From NCBI RefSeq assembly GCF_014174255.1, contig NZ_JABEQJ010000029.1, forward strand, positions 1 to 58,040: a stretch of 58,040 nucleotides of DNA, written 5' to 3'. This stretch comes from Gluconacetobacter sacchari. Its GTDB lineage: Bacteria > Pseudomonadota > Alphaproteobacteria > Acetobacterales > Acetobacteraceae. Each line of letters begins with the position of its first letter. Positions within the stretch are counted from its first letter, which is position 1. Made by a program: the position numbers and the translations under genes. The notes beneath the pieces are model-generated. The model was not told where the DNA came from. It saw nothing but the letters and a program-made list of their open reading frames with translations, and ran no database searches. Shown here in pieces: positions 35,626 through 44,403 of this stretch.

Positions 35626-37144
35626 CCGGGCCATGTCCGGCCTCGCGCGCTACCGCGCCGAATGGACGGCCGATCCGGTGCGCGAGGTGCTGGCCGGCAT
35701 GGTCGGCACCTTCGCGCTGATCCCCGAGGTCATCGCCTTCTCCTTCGCCGCCGGGGTGGCTCCGGAGGTCGGGCTCTACGCCTCCTTCGTCATCAGCGTC
35801 GTCATCGCCATCGCGGGCGGCCGCCCGGCGATGATCTCCGGTGCCGCCGGCTCGGTCGCGCTGGTCGCGGCGGCGCTGGTGCGCGCCCACGGCATCCATT
35901 ATCTGCTCGCCGCCACCCTGCTGGCCGGACTGTTGCAGATGCTGGCCGGCGCGGCCCGGCTGCATCTGCTGATGCGCTACGTCTCCCGCCCCGTCCGCAC
36001 CGGCTTCGTCAACGCGCTGGCCATCCTGATCTTCTCGGCGCAACTGCCGCACATGGTCCATGTCACCTGGCACACCTACGCCCTGATCGCGCTGGGGCTG
36101 GCCATCATCTACGGCGTGCCGCGCCTGTTCACCGCCATCCCATCGCCGCTGCTCTGCATCCTGGCCCTCACGCTGGTCGCCACGATCTGGCCCATGCCGG
36201 TGCATAGGGTGGCCGATCTGGGCCGCCTGCCCGACAGCCTGCCCCATCTGCTCTGGCCACGGGTGCCGCTGTCCCTGTCCACGCTGGAGACCATCCTGCC
36301 CTTCGCCGCCGCCATGGCGATGGTCGGCCTGCTGGAATCGATGATGACCGCCAGCGTGGTCGACGACCTGACCGAAACCCATGGCCGCAAGCGCACCGAA
36401 TGCGTCGGCCTCGGGCTGGCCAATGTCGCCGCCGGCCTGTTCGGCGGCATCGCCGGCTGCGGCATGATCGGGCAGACGGTGGGCAACCTGCGCTATGGCG
36501 GGCGCGGCCGGCTCTCGACCTTCGTCGCCGGGGCGTTCCTGCTGCTCCTGATGGTGGCGCTGCGGCCGTGGGTCGCCCGCGTGCCGGTCGCCGCCCTGGT
36601 GGCGATCATGATCATGGTCTCGGCCAGCACCTTCTCCTGGGCGTCGCTGCGCGACCTCCGCACCCACCCGCGCGGCGGCAGCGTCGTCATGCTGGTCACG
36701 GTCGCGGTGGTGGTGGCCACCCACAATCTGGCGGCGGGCGTGCTGGCCGGCGTGCTGCTCAGCGGCCTGTTCTTCGCCGCCACCGTCTCCCGCCTGGTCA
36801 CGGTCGAAACGCACTACGACCCCGGCACCGACACCCGCACCTACGGCGTGACGGGCCAGATCTTCTTCGCCTCGGCCGACCTGTTCGCCGAAAGCTTCGA
36901 CACGCGCGACACCGCCCGCCATATCCGCATCGACCTGCGCCACGCCCATTTCTGGGACATCACGGCCGTCGGCACCCTGAGCGATATCGTCGCGCGGATG
37001 GAAAGCCACGGCCTCGCCGTCGACATCGTGGGCCTCAACACCGCCAGCGCCACCCTGATCGACCGCCATTCAGACCTGAACGTCACGCCATCGGATCACG
37101 CGACGCCCACGGCGCGACGCCCCTCGCAGACCGGCGCCGAATGA
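35618..37144 (+). CDS. SulP family anion permease with STAS-like domain
   Basis: This 508-residue SulP-family protein has about 10-12 membrane segments (AGMVGTFALIPEVIAFSFAAG, FVISVVIAIAGG, GLLESMMTASVVDD and others) and a C-terminal STAS-like domain ending with FWDITAVGTLSDIV. SulP members move sulfate, bicarbonate or other anions. The start overlaps queD by 8 bases, so its translation is coupled to the queuosine genes, which is an odd place for a sulfate carrier. It may serve another substrate. Confidence 0.88.
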   Translation: MPDRAMSGLARYRAEWTADPVREVLAGMVGTFALIPEVIAFSFAAGVAPEVGLYASFVISVVIAIAGGRPAMISGAAGSVALVAAALVRAHGIHYLLAATLLAGLLQMLAGAARLHLLMRYVSRPVRTGFVNALAILIFSAQLPHMVHVTWHTYALIALGLAIIYGVPRLFTAIPSPLLCILALTLVATIWPMPVHRVADLGRLPDSLPHLLWPRVPLSLSTLETILPFAAAMAMVGLLESMMTASVVDDLTETHGRKRTECVGLGLANVAAGLFGGIAGCGMIGQTVGNLRYGGRGRLSTFVAGAFLLLLMVALRPWVARVPVAALVAIMIMVSASTFSWASLRDLRTHPRGGSVVMLVTVAVVVATHNLAAGVLAGVLLSGLFFAATVSRLVTVETHYDPGTDTRTYGVTGQIFFASADLFAESFDTRDTARHIRIDLRHAHFWDITAVGTLSDIVARMESHGLAVDIVGLNTASATLIDRHSDLNVTPSDHATPTARRPSQTGAE

Positions 37145-37285
37145 CGATTTTCTCCTGACGGACTCGGTTCTCTCGCGATCCGGCTGAGAATCTTGCCATG
37201 TCCGGCACGGCAAAGCGTCTCGAACGCGCGGTCGTCACCGCCAGCGGGACGCCATCACCGTCATCAGCCGGGTCGGGTATCCGAT

Positions 37286-38167
37286 TCACACCCTGTCACG
37301 ACCCGGCGCGCGATCCCCCGTTTTGCCGCTCTCCGGCGCGGCGAACGGGTCCGGCGCCCCATCGGCGGCCGGCGCGCCAGCCGATTGCGCATGCAGACTC
37401 TGCGCGGCCTGGAGCGAGAGAGCCGCCGCCGCCCCTTCGTCACCCGCCTGCCGCGCCGCGCGGGCCGCCAGGGTCAGTGCCCGCGCCATGCCCCGATAAT
37501 CCACAAGCTGCCGCCGCAGGTCGGCGGCCTCGACCGCCAGTTCGCGCGCCGCCGCCGGCTCCCGCGCCAGCCGCAGCCGGGCGTTCAGCTCATCCTCGTC
37601 CGCCTGCCATTTCGCGGCCACCGGGCGCTTGTGCGCCAGATGCGCCACGGCCCGCGCCAGCATCGCCCGGTCGCCCCGTCCATCGGCGATCAACCCGGTC
37701 AGCAGGCTCGCCTGCTCCGCGATCGCCGGGTCGGCGCTCGCCATGGCGCCGGCGGCCAGCGGCGCGGCCTCGCCATCCCGCGACAGCCGATGCAGGGCGG
37801 CGGCCTGCGCCAGGTCCAATCCGGCATCTCTCCCCGTGCGGCCCCGCACCGCCATCGCGGCCCGCGTGGCCGCGATGGTGGACAGCGCATCGCCCGGCCG
37901 ATCCTGCGCCAGTTGCACCACCGCCAGGTTATAGCCCGCATCGCCGATCGCCCCGGCATCGTCACGCGCCAGCGCGCGCGTGCCGGCCTGCCGGTACTGG
38001 CCCTCCGCGACCGTCAGCCGGTCCAGCCCCGCCGCCTGGTGCCCCGCATCCATCGCCTGGTCCAGCACCGCGTCGCCGGCCGGCCCCGCCTTGCCGCCCC
38101 CGCATCCCGCCAGCACCGGCATGGCCAGCGCCAGCAGCAGCACGCCGCGCGGATATCCCCCGCTCAT
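37286..38167 (-). CDS. Lipoprotein with helical repeats, last gene of the Mla-like operon
   Basis: This 293-residue protein has a lipoprotein signal (GVLLLALAMPVLAGC, acylated Cys at about 22). It is followed by Ala/Arg-rich helices with TPR-like spacing (AEGQYRQAGTRALARDD, DALSTIAATRAAM, EASLLTGLIADG-like units). Its ATG overlaps the MlaD stop. It may play the role of the outer-membrane or periplasmic partner of the transporter. No family name can be given with confidence. Confidence 0.62.
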   Translation of the reverse strand: MSGGYPRGVLLLALAMPVLAGCGGGKAGPAGDAVLDQAMDAGHQAAGLDRLTVAEGQYRQAGTRALARDDAGAIGDAGYNLAVVQLAQDRPGDALSTIAATRAAMAVRGRTGRDAGLDLAQAAALHRLSRDGEAAPLAAGAMASADPAIAEQASLLTGLIADGRGDRAMLARAVAHLAHKRPVAAKWQADEDELNARLRLAREPAAARELAVEAADLRRQLVDYRGMARALTLAARAARQAGDEGAAAALSLQAAQSLHAQSAGAPAADGAPDPFAAPESGKTGDRAPGRDRV

Positions 38168-39120
38168 GGCGCGATCCTCCCGGCGGGCAGACGGTGCGAC
38201 GCCGGAGTCTTCGCGCCCCCGCCACCCAGCAGCCACAGACCGCGCAACTGGTCCGTCAGCTTCTGGAGGCTGGCGGCGGTCGTCTGCGCCTGCGTCAGCA
38301 GCACCGGCAGTTCGGCCGACGTCTCCCGCAGGTTGCGGCTGATCGCGGGCATGTCCGGGCTGGCCTTGCGCAGGTCGGCCGACATGGCGCGGACATTGGC
38401 CATGCTGGCATCGGCCTTCGCCATCACCGACGACAATTGCCGCTCGACCGGCGTCAGCCTGGTCACGGCCTCGTTCAGCGACGCGACCAGGGCTTCCGCC
38501 TGCCGGATCAGCTTGTCGTCGGTCATCAACTGTCCGGCGGTCCCCTTGCCGGCATGCAGGTCCGTCACCGTGGCATCCAGCATCGACATCATATGCTGCG
38601 CGCTGTCGAGCACCGGCAGCACGCGCGCCCGGATATCGGCGAAGGTCTGGGTGATCATGTCGGCCGGGTTGGGCGCCGGGTGCGCGGTCAGCACGGCATA
38701 ATGCCAGTCCATCGCCTCGCCCGCGCCGCGCGTGATGTCGATATAGTTCGCCCCCGCCACCACGAAGCGCCGCCGGATGGTGGCGGTGCTGTCGCGACGG
38801 ATGAAGGGCTCGATATCGGGGTCGATATCGGCGATCGCATACATGCCGCCCGTCGGATTGATGCGGATACGCCGGATGGTGCCGGCATGGATACCCACCA
38901 CCTCGACATCATTGCCCGGCGCCAGCCCGCTGACGCCGCCATCGGGCAACACGATCTGCAATCGCCCCGCCGGGGTCAGCCAGTTATGCAGCACACCCGC
39001 CTCGATCACGGCGGCGAAGCAGATCACCAGCGACACCAGCACCAGCAGCCCGACCCACTCGTCGGCATAGCGCACGCGCACCAGTTGCCGTGTCAGGCCC
39101 TTCACTTGATCCTTGGCCAT
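38164..39120 (-). CDS. MlaD/MCE-domain lipid-binding protein
   Basis: This 318-residue protein has one N-terminal membrane anchor (WVGLLVLVSLVICFAAVIEAG). An MCE domain follows (VSGLAPGNDVEVVGIHAGTIRRIRI, RRDSTATIRRRFVVAGANYIDI), then a long helical C-terminus. MCE rings form a channel for phospholipids between membranes. Both ends overlap neighbours by ATGA: the ABC gene upstream and the lipoprotein downstream. The C-terminal region has repeating helices (ASLNEAVTRLTPVERQLSS) expected for the tube of a hexamer. Confidence 0.85.
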   Translation of the reverse strand: MAKDQVKGLTRQLVRVRYADEWVGLLVLVSLVICFAAVIEAGVLHNWLTPAGRLQIVLPDGGVSGLAPGNDVEVVGIHAGTIRRIRINPTGGMYAIADIDPDIEPFIRRDSTATIRRRFVVAGANYIDITRGAGEAMDWHYAVLTAHPAPNPADMITQTFADIRARVLPVLDSAQHMMSMLDATVTDLHAGKGTAGQLMTDDKLIRQAEALVASLNEAVTRLTPVERQLSSVMAKADASMANVRAMSADLRKASPDMPAISRNLRETSAELPVLLTQAQTTAASLQKLTDQLRGLWLLGGGGAKTPASHRLPAGRIAP

Positions 39121-39815
39121 CAGACCCCCCGCACCGGGAAAAGGCCTTCGTCGAGAAGGCGCAGATGAACATTCACCGCCGGCCGGTACTCGGCCCAGGT
39201 CGCGCCATGGCGCGCGAACCACATCACGGCGGCGCCCCGGTCGCGCGCCGCCGTGATCGCCTCCAGCAACGCCACCGTCGCGTCCGGCGGCAGCATGTCG
39301 GACACGTCCTCCAGCATCAGCAGGTCGGGCCGGCCGAGAAAGGCCCGCACGCACGACGCCCGCGCCAAGTCCGCCGCCGAAAGCCGCCCGGGACTCGTCA
39401 GCGGCAGGCCCGGAAAGCCGAACGCCTGCCCCAGGCTCATCGCCTCCGCCACCACATCGTCGGTCGGGCGCGTGGTATGGTGCAGTTGCTGGAGAATGAT
39501 GTTCTGGTGCGTGCCGAACAGGTCCAGCCAGGACTCGCGCCGGGTGATCCGCCCGATGCGCCCGCGCAGGGCATAAAGCTGGCGGTCTCCCAGCGCGGTC
39601 CAGTCCAGGCCCATGAACCGCACGCTGCCCGAAGCCAGCGCGACCATGCCGCAGCACAGGTCGGCAAACAGCGTGGCCCGCGCATAGTCCCGGCAGTCCA
39701 CGATCGCGCAGTCCCCGGGCATCAACCGCAGGTCGACCGGCACCGGCGCCATGCCGCTTTCGTCGAATGACGGCTGGGCGGCGCGAAGCTCCAGGATCGG
39801 TCCATCAGTCCCCAT
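39120..39815 (-). CDS. MlaF-like ABC ATPase homologue with degenerate motifs
   Basis: This 231-residue protein sits where MlaF belongs and keeps the overall ABC layout, but its motifs are altered. The Walker A position reads VDCRDYARATLF, with no Gly-rich loop, Lys or Ser. The Q-loop position has TRRES. The signature is RLSAADLARAS rather than LSGGQ-type. Walker B is LLMLEDVSD, and the H-loop is WFARHG. The loss of the P-loop lysine makes ATP hydrolysis unlikely. It may be a structural or regulatory subunit, or may pair with an active ATPase elsewhere. It lies 3 bp after mlaE and overlaps mlaD. Confidence 0.72.
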   Translation of the reverse strand: MGTDGPILELRAAQPSFDESGMAPVPVDLRLMPGDCAIVDCRDYARATLFADLCCGMVALASGSVRFMGLDWTALGDRQLYALRGRIGRITRRESWLDLFGTHQNIILQQLHHTTRPTDDVVAEAMSLGQAFGFPGLPLTSPGRLSAADLARASCVRAFLGRPDLLMLEDVSDMLPPDATVALLEAITAARDRGAAVMWFARHGATWAEYRPAVNVHLRLLDEGLFPVRGV

Positions 39816-39818
39816 GGC

Positions 39819-40691
39819 TCACCCCCAGAGGCTGAACAGGATGTTGACGACCATCACCGTCATGATGCCCCGGGCGAAGCCGCGCGGCATCAGGGTGGCG
39901 ATCGTGTCGTCCACATCCGCCAGCAGCCCGGTCATGCAGGCCCCCAGCCCGACGAAGAAGCCGACCAGGATGAATTTCAGCGGAATGACCACGAAATCCC
40001 ACGACGACATCGCCCCCAGCACGTTGGCGAAGAAGGTCCACACCGATGTCGTGATCACGCCCGACGCATGGGTGATGATAAAACCCATCAGCAGCGCGTT
40101 GGTGGCGAACAGGATGCCGAGCGTGAAGCCGCCGAGCATGAACGCGCAGGTGCGGGGCAGCACCAGCAGCAGGAACGGGTCCATCCCCTGCGCCTGCAAG
40201 GCGCGGATCTGCCCGCCCAGCGTCAGCAGGCCGATTTCCGTCAGCACCAGCATGCCGCTGCGCCCCAGCAGGATGATCCCGACCAGCACCGGCGAGATCT
40301 CGCGCACCAGCACCGATACCAGGATCGATCCGGTCATCTGCGCCATTCCGGCGAACCCCAGCCAGTAGACCGCCTGCGACACCACCATCAGCCCCGCCAG
40401 CGTGGCGGTGATCACGGTGCTCAGGAACCCGCCCCCCACGACCTGGCTCAGGCACAGGCGGAATTCGTCGCGCACCGTCCGCCGCCACGCATTGGGGCGC
40501 ATGCTCTCGCGCACCACCCCCCAGGCCGAGCCGATCAGCACCAGCACGAACCGCACCTGGTGCCGGGTCAGCCGGCCCAGCCAGGCCAGCGCCGGCCGGA
40601 CCCGCCCCGGCATCGACGCCAGCCAGCCCGGCCGGCGGCCATCCGCGGCCTCGGTCGGCGTCGGCGTCGGCGCGGCCGCCCCGCCCGTCAT
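39819..40691 (-). CDS. MlaE-like ABC permease
   Basis: This 290-residue permease has the MlaE/Ycf63 arrangement: an amphipathic N-terminus and five to six membrane helices. LVREISPVLVGIILLGRSGMLVLTEIGLL contains the conserved ExG-type coupling loop, followed by QALQAQGMDPFLLLVLPR-like sequence. The N-terminus has a Pro/Thr-rich tail. Its ATG overlaps the stop of the sensor gene. Family members move phospholipids in the inner membrane with MCE proteins. Confidence 0.86.
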   Translation of the reverse strand: MTGGAAAPTPTPTEAADGRRPGWLASMPGRVRPALAWLGRLTRHQVRFVLVLIGSAWGVVRESMRPNAWRRTVRDEFRLCLSQVVGGGFLSTVITATLAGLMVVSQAVYWLGFAGMAQMTGSILVSVLVREISPVLVGIILLGRSGMLVLTEIGLLTLGGQIRALQAQGMDPFLLLVLPRTCAFMLGGFTLGILFATNALLMGFIITHASGVITTSVWTFFANVLGAMSSWDFVVIPLKFILVGFFVGLGACMTGLLADVDDTIATLMPRGFARGIMTVMVVNILFSLWG

Positions 40692-43060
40692 CGCCGCCCC
40701 GCCAGGACATAGGTACGCGTCATGCCCGCATGCGGCACGAAGAAGCGCCCCCGCTCACGGAACAGGAACCGCCCGCGCAGGATCTGGTAGACATCCTCCG
40801 ACACCTGGATGGTGCCGACATCGGGCGCGCCCTGGGCCATCATTTCAGCCATGCCGATGGCATCGCCCCACAGATTGAAGACCTTCGGATCCTCGCCCAG
40901 CAGCCCGCCGAAGACCGGGCCGACATCGATCCCGATGCGAAAGACCGGGTCCAGGTCGGCCCGCGACAGGATCGACAGCGACGCCTCGCGCATCACCAGG
41001 GCCGCATTTGCCATCCGCTCGGCGGCTCCGGGGTCGGGCGTGTGCGAACATCCCGCCACGCAGACCAGCCGGTGGCCCAGCATCTTGATCGAATACAGCC
41101 CGTATTGCCGCGCCACGGTCTGCAACTGCACCGCCAGCGCCTCGACCAGCGCAATGACCCGCGCGGGGTCTGCGCGCGACGAGGTGATGATGTCGGCAAA
41201 GGTAATGACCATCACCGCCACCGCGGGAAACAGCCCCTCCACCGCGCCGCCCTGCCCGTCGGGCCGGGTGCTGCCGGGCGGGACCAGGAACCCGTCGCCG
41301 AAGGCATGTTCCGCCTCCTCCGGCGGCGGCGGCGCCAGTTCGCTCGCGGCGGCGGTCACGGCGCTGTAATGCTGGGCGGCGAAGCGCGCCGCCGCCACGC
41401 CGGCGATCATGTCCACGAAATGCGAGGCCAGCCCGGCCCGCGACGCATCCTCCAGCGTGATCATGCCGATCGGCCCCGATGCCCCAACGATGGGCGCCAG
41501 GAACAGGCTCCGGCTGCCGAAGGTCCGCATGAACAGCCGATGGAAACTGACCGTCCGCTCGTCCGCCCCGGCATCGGCCACGATGGTCGCCTCGCCATGG
41601 GCCACCAGGTCGAAAAAGGCCTGAAGGTCGCCACGCGACAGTTCGAACCCGCCCGAATGGGCATCATGGCGCGAGTCGTAGGAATCGACGCACAGCAACG
41701 TGGCCCCGTCATGCATCAGGCGCCAGATCGAGGCCCGCCGCGCCGACGCCATCTCCGCGAGGCTGCGCGTCAGGATCAGGGCCTCGTCGGTCGGGTCGAA
41801 CAGCGCCGGATAGCTGGCCACCGCGCGCAGCGCCTGGCTTTCACGCCCCGAGACGGCACGCAGCCCCGCCAGTTCCGCCGTCACCCGATCGGTCCGCCGC
41901 CCCTGGCGGAACAGCAGCACCCCCAGCAGCCCGGCCAGGACGACGATCAGCAGCGAGAACATCAGGTTCTGCCGCCCGTCCACCATCGCGAAATTGGCGA
42001 AATCGCTTTCCGGCGCAACCAGGATCAGCACCCATTTCTTCGCCGTCGATGGCAGGGCCGCCGCCATGGTGACGAAATTGCGCTTGCCGTTGCGGATCCC
42101 GTGCGGGCCGTAGCCCTCCACGCGATAGACATCGAACGCCTGCGACAGCACCGGATAGATCCGGGGGTCCAGGACCATTTTCGCCGGGTCCCAGTTGGCC
42201 TGCTTCGCCACGTCCAGCATGTGCCGCCCGGCCAGCAGATGCCCGTCCTGGTCCAGGATCAGCGCATGGCCGCTCTTGCCGATCTGGAGCGAATTCAGGA
42301 AATTCGTCAGTTCGTTCATCGACAGGTTGATGGCGAAGACGAACTTCCGGTCCCCCTGTCCCTGATAGACGATCGAGGCCGTGATGATCATCTGGCCGGT
42401 CTGGGTGATCAGATAAGGCGCCGACCAGTACAGCTTGCCGGTTTCGGCCGCGCCGCGAAACCAGTCGCGGGTGCGCGGGTCGTATCCGCCAGTCGGGTTG
42501 TTCTCGGCGCGCAGCGCGGCACCCTTCTCGTCGAAAAACTGATGGACGAACCGCGCACCCGCGCCCTCGCCGCTCAGATGCGTCGTCTCCAGCCCCTTCC
42601 CCTTGGGGTCGCGCTCGATCAGGTCGAATCCGCCGTCCGAATCGGCCAGATAGAAGGAATGGACCTGCGGCACATGGCGCAACATGCTGCCGCCATAGGA
42701 ATTGAAGATCTTGATGATCGCGGCCTGCGAGCCATGTTCCAGCATATCGCGCGCGATCACCGTCCCGGCCGTCGCCGGGCCCAGGTAATCGCCGACTTCC
42801 TGGGCGATGTAGTTCTGCTGGCTGACCAGCAGGTCATGGGTCAGCGCCAGCGCGCCGGAGCGGATCGAGCGATAGGAATGCAGGCCGATCGCCCCGATGA
42901 CGGCAACCACCAGCACCACGCCGAAGATCGGAACACCGACATGCAGCAGAAAACGCCTGAGCCGATCGGAATGCGCTTCTGCGGGGTCCACGATCTCGTC
43001 AGCGGTCAATGATCTCTTCCCGGTCTGTTGGCCCAGAGCGCACGGCGGCCGCCCCGCCAC
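40688..43060 (-). CDS. dCache-GAF sensor with degenerate class III cyclase domain
   Basis: This protein of about 790 residues has an N-terminal membrane segment (VPIFGVVLVVAVIGAIGLH), a long periplasmic dCache sensor with PRTRDWFRGAAETGKLYWSAPY-like sequence, and a second membrane segment (LMFSLLIVVLAGLLGVLLF). GAF-like and nucleotide-cyclase domains follow. In the cyclase domain the first metal Asp is kept (TFADII), but the second lies in IKMLGHRL, where GD is expected. The transition-state Asn and Arg of NVASRM are GMAEMM. It is therefore likely inactive as a cyclase. Start is probably GTG at 43060. The stop overlaps mlaE, tying a sensor to lipid transport. Confidence 0.75.
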   Translation of the reverse strand: MAGRPPCALGQQTGKRSLTADEIVDPAEAHSDRLRRFLLHVGVPIFGVVLVVAVIGAIGLHSYRSIRSGALALTHDLLVSQQNYIAQEVGDYLGPATAGTVIARDMLEHGSQAAIIKIFNSYGGSMLRHVPQVHSFYLADSDGGFDLIERDPKGKGLETTHLSGEGAGARFVHQFFDEKGAALRAENNPTGGYDPRTRDWFRGAAETGKLYWSAPYLITQTGQMIITASIVYQGQGDRKFVFAINLSMNELTNFLNSLQIGKSGHALILDQDGHLLAGRHMLDVAKQANWDPAKMVLDPRIYPVLSQAFDVYRVEGYGPHGIRNGKRNFVTMAAALPSTAKKWVLILVAPESDFANFAMVDGRQNLMFSLLIVVLAGLLGVLLFRQGRRTDRVTAELAGLRAVSGRESQALRAVASYPALFDPTDEALILTRSLAEMASARRASIWRLMHDGATLLCVDSYDSRHDAHSGGFELSRGDLQAFFDLVAHGEATIVADAGADERTVSFHRLFMRTFGSRSLFLAPIVGASGPIGMITLEDASRAGLASHFVDMIAGVAAARFAAQHYSAVTAAASELAPPPPEEAEHAFGDGFLVPPGSTRPDGQGGAVEGLFPAVAVMVITFADIITSSRADPARVIALVEALAVQLQTVARQYGLYSIKMLGHRLVCVAGCSHTPDPGAAERMANAALVMREASLSILSRADLDPVFRIGIDVGPVFGGLLGEDPKVFNLWGDAIGMAEMMAQGAPDVGTIQVSEDVYQILRGRFLFRERGRFFVPHAGMTRTYVLAGRR

Positions 43061-43121
43061 GATAGGATACCATCAACGCAAAGACCAACCCGCGGGATGC
43101 GTGCCAGCCATCCGGCCGCCG

Positions 43122-43802
43122 TCAGGACGACCAGATCGGCTCCTTCAGCTTCTCCACAAAGCGCGCATGCGCCGCCAGTTCCTCGGGCGACGGCACGATC
43201 GGCCGGGGCGTGCGGCCACTCACGCGCTCATAGCTGTGCGCCACCGGCCCGCCACCGCCATCCTCCACCATCAGCCCCAGCCCGCGCTGCCGGCCGCCCA
43301 TCAGTTCCAGATAGACCTCGGCCAGCAGGCGGCAATCCAGCAGCGCGTTATGGGTGGTGCGGGCCGACAGGTCGATGGAAAAGCGCCGGCACAGCGCGTC
43401 CAGGCTGTTGGGCAGGCCCGGATAGCGCTCACGCGCGATATCCAGCGTATCGACCATCCGGTCCAGCGACAGTTCCGCCCGCCCGGCCCGCTCCAGTTCG
43501 GCGTTCAGGAAGCCGAAATCGAAGCGCGCATTATGGGCGATCATGTCATCCTGGCCGATGAAAGCCAGGAATCCATCGGCAATTTCCTGAAACTTCGGCT
43601 TCCCCTCCAGGTCCGCCAGCGTAAAGCCGTGTACGCGCGTCGCCTCCTCGGGAATGTCGCGCTCCGGATGGATCAGCACATGGAAATGCTGCCCCGTCGG
43701 CAAATCGTCGATCAGTTCCAGGGCCGCGATCTCGATCACCCGGTCCCCCTTCCTGGGGTCCAATCCAGTGGTTTCGGTATCGAACAGGATCGATCGCTTC
43801 AC
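43122..43802 (-). CDS. dnaQ: DNA polymerase III subunit epsilon (proofreading exonuclease)
   Basis: This 226-residue DEDDh exonuclease proofreads replication. ExoI is FDTETTGLD, ExoII HNARFDFGFL and ExoIII HNALLDCRLLAEVYL. A GTG start overlaps the coaE stop as GTGA. The C-terminal tail is where the alpha subunit binds in other bacteria. Confidence 0.93.
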   Translation of the reverse strand: MKRSILFDTETTGLDPRKGDRVIEIAALELIDDLPTGQHFHVLIHPERDIPEEATRVHGFTLADLEGKPKFQEIADGFLAFIGQDDMIAHNARFDFGFLNAELERAGRAELSLDRMVDTLDIARERYPGLPNSLDALCRRFSIDLSARTTHNALLDCRLLAEVYLELMGGRQRGLGLMVEDGGGGPVAHSYERVSGRTPRPIVPSPEELAAHARFVEKLKEPIWSS

Positions 43803-44401
43803 GCTACTTTCCTCTCCGCGCGCAACCGCGCGACCAACCGCCGCACCCGGCGCACGGTATCGTTCCGCGACAGGCCGGTCCGGATCACATCATCCGCCCG
43901 CCGCCGCTTCTCCCGATCGGGCATCTGGCGCGCGATCACCGCCGCCACCTCGGCCGGCGCCATGCCGCGCCGCCGGGCAACCCGATAGGCCTGCACATCC
44001 GGCGGCGCCGACACCACCGCCACCCGGTCGCACAACCGGTCCCCCCCGGTCTCGAACAGCAGCGGCACGTCCAGCACCACCCAGGTCCGCCCCGCCCGCC
44101 GCGCGCGCGCCAGAAAGCGGTCGCGCTCCTGGCGCACCAGCGGGTGGATGATGCGTTCCAGCCCCGTCATCACCGCCCGGTCGGCAACGGCCGCGCGCCG
44201 CAGCACCGCCCGATCCAGCACCCCGTCCCGCACCGCGCCGGGCACCAGCCGCCCGATCGCCGGCAACGCCCGGCCACCGGGCGCCTGCAACGCATGGACC
44301 GCCGCATCGGCATCGAAGACCGGAAAGCCGGCCCGCCTCAGCATCCCGGCCACCGTCGACTTGCCCATACCGATTCCGCCGGTCAGGCCCAGGATCCGCA
44401 T
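43799..44401 (-). CDS. coaE: Dephospho-CoA kinase
   Basis: This 200-residue last enzyme of CoA synthesis begins MRILGLTGGIGMGKSTV, with the P-loop, and has FDADAAVHALQAPGG and VLDVPLLFETGGD. The start at 44401 is 2 bases after the aroE stop. The aroE-coaE-dnaQ order is frequent in alphaproteobacteria. Confidence 0.94.
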   Translation of the reverse strand: MRILGLTGGIGMGKSTVAGMLRRAGFPVFDADAAVHALQAPGGRALPAIGRLVPGAVRDGVLDRAVLRRAAVADRAVMTGLERIIHPLVRQERDRFLARARRAGRTWVVLDVPLLFETGGDRLCDRVAVVSAPPDVQAYRVARRRGMAPAEVAAVIARQMPDREKRRRADDVIRTGLSRNDTVRRVRRLVARLRAERKVA

Positions 44402-44403
44402 CG

